The notes under the pieces: model-generated
Database searches by the model: none
Told to the model about the DNA's origin: nothing
Seen by the model: only the letters and a program-made list of their open reading frames with translations
Source of the DNA: Fonticula-like sp. SCN 57-25
Taxonomy: Eukaryota > Nucleariida > Rotosphaerida
Reading direction: 5' to 3'
DNA length: 28,916 bases
Assembly (NCBI GenBank): GCA_001724245.1
Contig: MEDX01000051.1
Location: forward strand, 1-28,916
Part shown: positions 22,286 to 28,916 of the stretch, in pieces
Layout of the letters: every line of letters begins with the position of its first letter
How positions within the stretch are numbered: position 1 is the first letter of the stretch
Position numbers and translations under genes: made by a program

Positions 22286-24050
22286 ATGGCGCTCACGAAC
22301 TTGTGGGGCCTGTTCATTGTGTACGGGTTCTACATGGTGTACGGCATTATTTGCACCTCTTTGATTGTGGCGCGGCGGAATCGCGAGCCCATGACGTCGC
22401 GTGGCTGGCAGGTGCGTGGCGTGACCTTTTTGATGAAAGATGACTAAAGCGCCACGCGCCTTTTTTAGCTGTCTCTCATTTCGGTGGTGTGGTGTATGGT
22501 GGATGCGACGTTTAGCTGTCTTCAGCCGGGCGATTTGCCCATTGCGTGCTGGGGGACAATCTGGATCGAGAACCTTTACATGCCGCTCGTTCCTCTGGTG
22601 CGCGAGATGCAATGGCAACTTTTGATCGGTTTACTCACGATCCTTTAGCCGCACGTGTTGCGCGCGTTTATGCTCAACAACTTGTACAACTGGAACGCCC
22701 GCAAGCTGACGCCCAAGGCGGACGACGCAAAGGTCGTTCCGAGGCTGCGCCTCTTTTCCGCGGTCAAGACGTACCTCTACATCCTCCTCGCGACTGTTGT
22801 GGTGACCGTCATTCTGACGGCATCTGTGCGCCTGACGGAGGACCCGCCGCTCCCCCTAATGGGAATGGCCCCCGTCTGCAGCGGAAGCATTGCGTTCATC
22901 ACCATGGCGCAGGCCGTCATCGTCTTTATTCTTTTCCTGGCCTGCGTCGGCATCCTGTGGAACTCGCGGTACGCCTCCCTCGTTCTTCTGTGTATTTTTC
23001 ACGCCACTAATTGGGTGACGTCGAATGAAACAGCGATGGTTTCCACTTTAAGACTGAACTCAAGTGGTTTGCCGCCATCTTCCCCATCTTTTACATCTGG
23101 TGGGCGCTGATCAACCTGCTCGACATTGTCTCCCGCGAGGTGCGCTTCCCGCCGCGCGTCTTTTTCTTTCCGCGCTGACATATAATTCTCCATAGTGGCA
23201 AGTTGCGACGCCGCTGTTTGGCGGCGTGATTGTCATGTCGGTGGCCGCCGTGTACCCCTCGTGGCTGACCTTCCGCCCCGAGTGGGCGATTGCCTCGGCC
23301 GACGACGAGGAGCTGGCCGAGCGCCTCCCCACCGAGTACTCGTCCGACGACGAGCTGGTGGTCTCGCGCCCGCGCCCTACGCGCCCCAACTTCAAGTCCA
23401 CCGCCGACCTCTTTTCCGTCATTCTCAACAACGCCGTGCTGCTCGCCGCCTTCCGCAAGTTTGCGCTCGACCTCTGGTGCGTCGAGAATCTGCTCTTTTT
23501 CGAGACCGCCGAGGCGTACGCCAAGATTTCCGACGAGGTGCGCCGCTTTTAAAATAATTTGAACCATGCACTCATGTTTTATCTGCGCGCAGAACGAGCG
23601 GAACACGCAGGCGCGCGTCATCCTGAACCTGTATATCAAGGAAGGCGCCGTTCGTGAGGTACGAAACCAATTTCTTTGCGTGTTTCCGGTGCTAACGGCC
23701 CTTGTTTGCAGATCAACGTCGACGACGGTCCGCGCCAGATGGTCAAGGACGAAGTGAACGCTGGCAATATCACTCCGCACACCTTTGAGGGCCTCAAGAT
23801 GGCCGTCTTCCACCAGATGCGCCTCGACACGTTTGCCAAGTTCCGCTTGAGCGAGTCGTTCAGGGAGGCGTGGGGCCTCGCCGGCTTTGGTACCGCGCCC
23901 GTTTTCCGGCGCGCGCACATGGAAGGCAGGCTGACGGGCAGCTCGCTCGAGGAGGGCGAGGAGGAGCTGGTCGACATGAGCAAGACCGCGAGGGACCTCC
24001 TCAGGGAATCAAAGTCGACCGACGGTCTGTCCTCATCACCGCCCAGCTGA
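22286..24050 (+). CDS. Seven-transmembrane protein with C-terminal RGS domain
   Basis: join(22286..22411, 22469..22597, 22649..22968, 23034..23139, 23196..23537, 23593..23658, 23712..24050) encodes 475 aa, phases consistent. Hydrophobic segments lie at about 9-29, 43-62, 70-90, 127-148, 163-190, 201-222 and 228-250, suggesting seven passes. A linker rich in Asp/Glu/Arg follows. An RGS domain fills about 297-420: FSVILNNAVLLAAFRKFA, WCVENLLFFETAEAY, ARVILNLYIKEGA, TFEGLKMAVFHQM and FAKFRLSESFR. The tail is Glu/Ser-rich. RGS domains speed GTP hydrolysis by G-alpha subunits; fused to seven helices, as in plant AtRGS1 and several protist proteins, they make a receptor-like GAP at the plasma membrane. 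The ligand is unknown. The AAAGATGGC start context is good. An alternative is a non-receptor membrane anchor. Confidence 0.85.
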
Positions 24051-24463
24051 TCGGCCACCGAGCCGAGGTAAGCATGGGCGCCTTTCCTTTTCAAGCCTAA
24101 AGATGAATTCTTTATTTTTCAGAGGCCTTTTAGCAACCTTTCTCTTTTCTATATCTGCAGATCCAACGTGATTTGGTGTTAGTCTCTTAGCGTGCTAGTA
24201 CCTTTTTTTCTTTGCGCGGCGCCCGCGCGGTGTTTTACCAGCAATTATTAGGTGTGGCGGCATGCCCCGCCACCCTCCGTTCCTCCTAGTATCTTGGCCC
24301 TTTTTTGCTTGCCCTTTTTTGCGCCTTTGAAAGGTGATTATATAGCGCGTTTTCCCAGTGCCATTGCTTTTCCTATCCATGTATCATACAGGCACCCCGC
24401 CCGTTTGTAACTTTTCTATGGAATTTATACATATATACAGCAACTCTGACCCGGCCATTCACA
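24051..24463. other. Convergent 3' spacer with a GC-rich hairpin
   Basis: This lies between two convergent stops. It has T-rich runs and, at about 24252-24275, GGTGTGGCGG and CCCCGCCACC flanking CATG, which could fold as an imperfect hairpin with a small bulge. A further GC-rich self-complementary stretch is near 24217-24232. No gene or tRNA is supported. Confidence 0.35.
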
Positions 24464-25666
24464 TCAATATAACAGGTCCGCGTCGTCGTCGAATAAATCT
24501 TGCTCGGCGGCCCGCCTCTTCGCCGCGTACCGGCGAGCGGCGGCCTGGTCCAAGCAGAGCGTGAGCGGCAGACACGGGTGCTCGATGCACGACAGCGACG
24601 TGTCCGACATGTCCTGCGGAATCGTGACCAAATTGAGCGGGTCGCCCACTTCCGGCAGCGCCAATATACTGGCGTCGCCAGCAGCAGCGGGGCCCCACCT
24701 CCCGCTCGGCAAGTGTATGGCAAATGCCGCGCTCCTGCTCGGCCCGCTGCGAAATTTGATGCAAAGAACGAGCAGAGCGCTATCGTTGCCGAGCGGCCGC
24801 ACGTCCTCCACGTCATAGTCGCTCACGTGCTGCATGCCCGCCAGCAGACTTGGCAGCTCGATTGTTGTGACATGGGCGGCGTTGTGGGCGCGGTAGTCGA
24901 AGAGCACGAGCTCCTCGCACATCTCGGGGAACACAGCGACGAGCCCCGCGCGGGAGGCCCACGGGCGACGGAGCAGCGGCAACGAGGGCGGAAAGGAGGA
25001 GGAGCTTATTTCGTGGACGACAACGGGCTTTTCCGCCGCCAGCGGGTGGAAGGGCGACGGGATAAAGGCGACGCTCGCCTTGCAAGCCGCCATGTTGATA
25101 TGGCATAGTACTGCAGTAACGTGAGCAGGCCGAAAATAAAAGAGATCCGCGGACCAAAATATAAACTGTCGCGCGTGTGAAGCAGCTGGGTACCCGCGAG
25201 GGCTTCCGCAAAGGATGCGGCCGCGTCAAAAGAAATGTCCAAGGGGACGGGGCGCGCGGGGTGAGCGTCGCCCAAGAGCGGGATCCACCCAAGAGAAAGA
25301 GCGGCCATGCGGCCACCGCGCTGATCGCAAGGTTCTAAAGAGACTGGTTCAGGGTGAGCAGGCGCAAAGAAACCGCGACAGAGAGAAAAATGACAGAGCG
25401 AGCGGGTCAAATCGCCGAATGCACACCTAGGTGACGTCCGTCATTCGTGAATCCGAGAACGACGCCGCGGAAGGTGCTGGGGCGCACAATGCGATCCAAT
25501 TGAATTATTCTATTAACTTTACAAGAACTAAAAGCGCTCAGTTACCAGCTGACACGGCCTTGCGTAGCGCATACTGTGAATCGAGCGAGCGCCTGAGAGA
25601 TTCCTGCCGGTTCGCGCCAGATTCCCGCTCACGAAGCAGCGCGGTAACACTCTTCGTCATCGTCAT
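24464..25666 (-). CDS. Unidentified 333-aa protein, weakly DCAF15/DET1-like
   Basis: complement(join(24464..25110, 25155..25334, 25427..25509, 25575..25666)) is open throughout, with GT-AG introns (GTATGC, GTGTGC, GTCCGC donors) in consistent phase. I do not recognise the family with certainty. Seen: an N-terminal LLRERESG and Arg-rich helix, IVRPSTFRGVVLGFTNDGRHL, a region rich in Ala/Pro, ELVLFDYRAHNAAHV, MQHVSDYDVEDV, SALLVLCIKFRSG, FAIHLPSGRWGPA, and an acidic end EQDLFDDDADLLY. The phrase order F-VxLGFTxxGR ... SDYD ... beta-strand pairs recalls the N- and C-terminal propeller parts of DCAF15, a DDB1-CUL4 substrate receptor, but the protein is half the size and the middle does not match. 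Alternative starts are 25660 (Met3) or 25410/25308 if the first exons are wrong. Confidence 0.6.
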
Positions 25667-26103
25667 CCAATAAAGATCTCGACTCGCAACTGAGTGAAAC
25701 ACTACGTCCAGTATCACTCCAACTAGCGGCAGAGTCTCAAGACTCGTACAGCAGCATGGGCTGCCGCTGGTTGGAGCGATGGCGCAGGGTCGAGCAGCTT
25801 TCTGGCAGCTTTCAAATGCGGAGCGCAGTCAGCATATCGAACCTGTTCACGTCGGTTCGCGCCAAATCGTCGTCACAGCAACTTAAACCGAAAGCGCACG
25901 AATGGTTTGGCTATACAATAATTCATAGCGAATATATGGGGCAATTGGTCATTTCGGTGATATGGGTAAATCTGCGACAGTTCTATTCGCAACCAGGAAC
26001 TACATTGGAAAATCTACGAGGTAGCTAGACGCGGCCAGCACCGCGGTTTATGAAAAGAAAAGCGTCAACGGTTCGAGGAAGCTGTCTCACTCACGCCGCC
26101 TGC
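25667..26103. other. Spacer upstream of the 333-aa gene and downstream of the BNR gene
   Basis: A 90-codon open frame on the plus strand (25756-26028, MGCRWLERWRRVEQ...) has no domain, no splice support and mixed codon use unlike the neighbours, so I do not call it a gene. GC content drops after 25880. No tRNA fold was found around the GGTTCGCGCC words at 25613 and 25854. Confidence 0.4.
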
Positions 26104-27315
26104 TCAAGGGTGATACGCGAGGACGGACGAGAGGCCGTTCTGCATGAAGGCCGACGCGTAGGCGACGCCGCTCTCGGTGATGGTGATGCCGTTGGGGTAG
26201 GCACGGGGCATGGTCTCGGACGTATCCCAGGTGACACCGCCATCGACAGTGTGGGCGAAGAAGGCCTCGAAGGTGTTCTCGAAGAAGGCGCCGCCGACGG
26301 CCCAGCCCTCGAGCTCGCTGCGGAACTCAATGTCCATCAGGCTCTTGCCGGGGAAAATGGCGTTCTCGGCCCAGGTGCGGCCACCATCGGTCGACTGGAA
26401 GATGTAGGCATCAGTGGTGCCCTCAGCGACGGCCCAGCAGGTGTTCTCGAAGCAGTGAGCACCGTTGAAGTAGAAGCGGTCAAAGTCCTCATAGACGAGC
26501 TCCCAGGTCTCACCCTGATCAGGCGAGAAAGCGAGCTTGCCGACGTAGCCAGCAGAGTCAACGTTGGTGCCGCGGGGCTGCTCAACAAGCTTGAGGGCCT
26601 TGCGCTCGATGTCGCCAATCTGGGCGCCAAAGTGCTGCGAGATGGGGACGTAGCCGTCAACCAGGCGCTGGGTCGAGGACGCGGGCCAGGTGCCGCCGGT
26701 GATGATCCAGCCAGACTGGGAGGCGGCGCCATAACGGGGGTAAGTGTCAACGTTCCAGTTCGAGTAGCCATAGGTCTGGCCACCATCCTTGGTGTAGAAG
26801 ATGCCGTCGGTGTACTCGGACTCGTTGAGGCTGGGCATGAACGAGCCGACCATGAAGAGAGTCTGGTTGTCGTACGCGACGACGCTCTGGGCAGCGCTGA
26901 AGAGGACCTTGTCACCAAAAGCGGTGAGGACATCATCGGGGTTAATGATCGAGCCGGCGGCGGTCTGGCCCCAGAAGCCGATGGCACCAGCGACGCCAGT
27001 GTTGGTGTGCTTGGCGACATCAATGGACATGTACATCTAGAGAAAAGCGTGAGCTGGAGAATCACAAAAACAAAAATCACATACCACCTGGGCGTCATGG
27101 GGAAGGCTTTCGTAGGTAACACCGCCGTCGACGGACTTGAGCACAGTCGCACCGCCGCCGTTCTCACCGCCGGAAATGTAGACGGTCGAGGGGTCCGGGC
27201 CAGGAGCCGAGACACCCATAAGAACGGTGGCAAGGTTCGAGCCAACAATCTCCCAGGCAGCCTGGCTGCCGGCCACAAGCGCAAGAAGCGCAATGGCGAT
27301 ACCCGCGCGGGCCAT
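26104..27315 (-). CDS. Secreted Asp-box (BNR) repeat beta-propeller protein
   Basis: complement(join(26104..27036, 27085..27315)) encodes 387 aa. Residues 1-20 (MARAGIAIALLALVAGSQAA) are a clear signal peptide with an Ala-X-Ala-like cleavage site before Trp21. Five Asp boxes of the S-x-D-G-G-x-T-W type occur: SVDGGVTY (61-68), TKDGGQTY (159-166), SPDQGETW (248-255), STDGGRTW (292-299) and TVDGGVTW (340-347), spaced as in propeller blades. N-glycosylation sequons are near 134 and 148. Such proteins include sialidases, sortilin-type propellers and the Ycf48/HCF136 family; no sialidase Arg triad is apparent, so a non-catalytic or unknown glycan-related role is likely. There is no membrane anchor, so it is probably secreted or lumenal. 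Codon bias is as strong as in L9 and OGDH, suggesting high expression. Confidence 0.82.
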
Positions 27316-27414
27316 TTCTCTCTACCCAACCGACAAAGAAAAAAGTGTGGGGCAAAACGCTGGGGTTTGAAGAAAGCCGCCTCGCTCGAAATAAACCGAC
27401 TAATAAACGAGCAG

Positions 27415-27508
27415 CCAATCACGAAACTCTCATCATTTTCCGAGGTCAGCTGAAGCGATGTGGTTGGTTGGATACGTGTACGATTACACTACGTCATCAG
27501 TGACGTCA
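27415..27508. promoter_or_regulatory. CCAAT box and ACGTCA/TGACGT inverted repeat upstream of the BNR gene
   Basis: CCAAT (27415-27419) reads as ATTGG toward the BNR gene, 100 bp from its start. Further out, ACGTCA (27491-27496), a 4-nt gap and TGACGTCA (27501-27508) form a doubled bZIP-type site. Confidence 0.45.
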
Positions 27509-28020
27509 CTTATCACAGCGACTGAAGGCGATCGGTTGCATTCGCGTCGCACGATACGGCATGTGTACCAAAGAAAATACCATTTCAGCGCAGCCAAATC
27601 CTTCTCCTCAGGTAATTGTAACCCAGAGGCCGAAGATCATCTCGAAACGACCTTCGAAATCGCCATTCGGCTGCCATCCCGTCTTTCGGTTTTGTCCCTC
27701 AAGTACGCCCCAGACGTGATTGGCCCAAACTGGCCAATGGCGCGAGGCCTACTTTTCGCCTTTCTCTTTGCCCGCCGTCGGCTGGAATCGGAGGATGCGC
27801 AGCTTCGCATCAACGTAAGCGGAGTCATGGAATGGGTCGCTCGACCAAACCAGAGGCAGACTTCTGATTCGAATACCAGCTGCTTTCATCTTGTCCTTAC
27901 GAATCGGGGATCAAACGCGGCGGTTGCCCTTCCATGGCAGGTGCCATCGCGTGGATTCCCATCGGCTAAGGCACAGTCGGGGTCCGTGGGCGAGGCTCCA
28001 CCAGCGTATTTAGTATGGCG
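27509..28020. other. AT-richer stretch with an uncertain 188-codon open frame
   Basis: A plus-strand frame is open from an ATG at 27458 to 28024. Its first two-thirds have moderately coding-like composition (for example LETTFEIAIRLPSRLSVLSL), but there is no recognisable domain, codon use lacks the strong bias of neighbours, and its end overlaps the retrotransposon fragment on the other strand. A GTAAGC donor-like word at 27813 could end an exon. I leave it uncalled. Confidence 0.25.
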
Positions 28021-28371
28021 CTAGGCAGTGCCAGCACCGGCGCTGTGGCTAGCGGTGCGGGCGGGCTCATCGAGATGCATCCGCAACCACAGGCCCTTCT
28101 TGCTCTCGTCTTTTTGCTCCGTGGCATCCGCACTGGTGACCGCCCACCAGTCCTCGAAATCGCGGAGCCACCCTTCGAAGTTCTCTCCGTTGAGGCCTGA
28201 AAACTTCCTCAACGGGGGGGCCGGCCGCCCCATGCCCGTGCTTGTCATCGGGATCTTGAAGATCGCCGGATGCTCTTGCTCCTTAACGGTTTCGGTGGAC
28301 TCCTCCGAAACGTGGCGAATCCCGTCCGCGTTCTGGGATCTGGTCTGGGGTCTGGTCTTGATCCTTGGGTA
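28021..28371 (-). mobile_element. Decayed LTR-retrotransposon gag fragment
   Basis: On the minus strand a frame is open from 28371 to a TAG at 28021-28023 (116 codons, first ATG at 28248). It contains PPLRKFSGLNGENFEGWLRD and a following DFEDWW, then GLWLRMHLDEPA, the typical opening of a Ty3/gypsy-type capsid domain (F-x-G ... W ... F ... L-x-G/A). The same frame stays open after the TAG to a TGA at 27886-27888 but shows no further family likeness. No protease, reverse transcriptase or integrase is present, so this is a fragment or a copy truncated on its 3' side. Codon use is unlike the host genes. Confidence 0.6.
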
Positions 28372-28387
28372 CTAATCCTGCACCAAT

Positions 28388-28406
28388 CCTGCAGGCGACG
28401 CCAATG
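28388..28406 (-). other. Possible LTR end and primer-binding site of the gag element
   Basis: Read on the minus strand, CACA ends just before T-TGGCGTCGCCTGCAGG. A CA end followed within two bases by TGG and a GC-rich block is the usual LTR/primer-binding-site junction, and it lies 140 bp before the gag ATG as expected. The LTR start cannot be seen, so this is tentative. Confidence 0.25.
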
Positions 28407-28916
28407 TGACACTGGGGAAAAATAACTTATATATTGCTTTATGGCCCATTTTGTACCTGCTCTTTGAGGCGAATAGAAACGTATCTCTTCTACAAGTGCT
28501 ATGGGAAGCGCCCCGACGAAGGAATGTCAATGATGGGTCAACGTGTCGGCTGAACGCGGCTAACACAAAACGGCTAAATGGTATTGAAAATATCATAAGA
28601 ACAATAGAAAGTTGCTATCCGCACAGAACGATTCATCGCGCCGCTGCTCGCTGTCGCCCAACAACTCAGTACTAAAGCAATGGGTGAACAGCCCGAACGA
28701 CTATTGGCAGAATAAGGTATCGTATTACAATAGAGAAACCTTTTGGGAAGAATACAATTCGTTGTACAACGCGCACACCGACGATGCTGAAGAACTGCTT
28801 TCGATCAACATCCCCATACGGCGACCAATCAGATTCGAGGCAAGGGTTTCTAGGGTTTTCCGATCAGATCAGATTCGATAATCCAGTCAAACCTATAAGG
28901 TAGTTTCTTGGTGACC
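28407..28916. other. AT-rich right end, possibly LTR-derived
   Basis: No gene is supported. A plus-strand frame (28612-28881) is open but has no domain. CAGATTCGA recurs at 28830-28838 and 28869-28877. On the minus strand an ATATATAAG box lies about 30 bp before the proposed LTR end, consistent with but not proof of an LTR. Confidence 0.3.

Noticed and set aside
23091-23918. 275-codon minus-strand frame opposite the RGS gene
   Set aside because: It spans several introns of a gene with clear RGS motifs on the plus strand; no recognisable protein.
25756-26028. 90-codon plus-strand open frame
   Set aside because: No homology, no splice partners, mixed codon use; a chance frame in a spacer is simpler.
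26050-27453. 467-codon plus-strand frame opposite the BNR gene
   Set aside because: It is antisense to two well-supported exons with signal peptide and Asp boxes. Its openness follows from codon bias.
27850-27890. tRNA B-box-like word (GGTATTCGAAT on the minus strand)
   Set aside because: The flanks do not form a T-arm stem and no acceptor or anticodon arm is in place.
27458-28024. 188-codon plus-strand open frame as a gene
   Set aside because: No domain, no host-like codon bias, and its end runs into the retrotransposon fragment on the opposite strand. Kept only as an uncertain stretch.

Overview
The window is a compact, GC-rich segment of a nuclear genome from a unicellular eukaryote. Every gene I could resolve is broken by spliceosomal introns, mostly 42-100 nt. 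The products are eukaryotic: SPO11, ribosomal protein L9, WDR5, SOSS-B, the ESSS subunit of complex I, a 7TM-RGS protein and a chorein-domain protein. I reconstructed 14 protein-coding genes with about 74 introns by hand. By my count 52 of these introns begin GTRCG, which is unlike the usual GTRAGT, and two are GC-AG. An amoebozoan or other free-living unikont protist would fit, but nothing here proves a lineage.

Layout, left to right. <1-1635 (-): PLP-dependent group II decarboxylase (GAD/CSAD type), cut by the left edge. 1747-2646 (+): SOSS-B single-strand DNA-binding protein. 2935-3375 (-): complex I ESSS subunit. 3631-5155 (-): WDR5. 5718-6456 (-): ribosomal protein L9. 6904-8431 (+): SPO11/TopVI-A. 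8597-11885 (+): mitochondrial 2-oxoglutarate dehydrogenase E1. 12188-13178 (+): PHOSPHO-type HAD phosphatase. 13470-17983 (+): chorein-N protein with a DEP domain and an acidic repeat tail. 18385-20355 (+): MFS transporter. 20517-21794 (-): Gfo/Idh/MocA oxidoreductase. 22286-24050 (+): 7TM-RGS protein. 24464-25666 (-): unidentified 333-aa protein with a weak DCAF15-like flavour. 26104-27315 (-): secreted Asp-box (BNR) repeat protein. From about 27.4 kb to the right edge the sequence is AT-richer and gene-poor, and it carries a decayed LTR-retrotransposon gag fragment on the minus strand.

The genes do not form a single pathway. Loose themes are mitochondrial energy metabolism (ESSS, OGDH), DNA breaks and repair (SOSS-B, SPO11) and signalling or lipid transfer (RGS, chorein-DEP). 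Several neighbours are divergent and share short promoters (GAD/SOSS-B, L9/SPO11, oxidoreductase/RGS). Promoters reuse a few short motifs: TTTGGCGGGAAA (E2F-like), CCAAT/ATTGG, TGACGTCA and CATCCGCAGG. I found no tRNA, rRNA or CRISPR. No clearly new multi-gene system is visible. The most unusual items are the chorein-DEP fusion with its repeat tail, the atypical 5' splice-site consensus including two GC-AG introns, and the orphan 333-aa protein.
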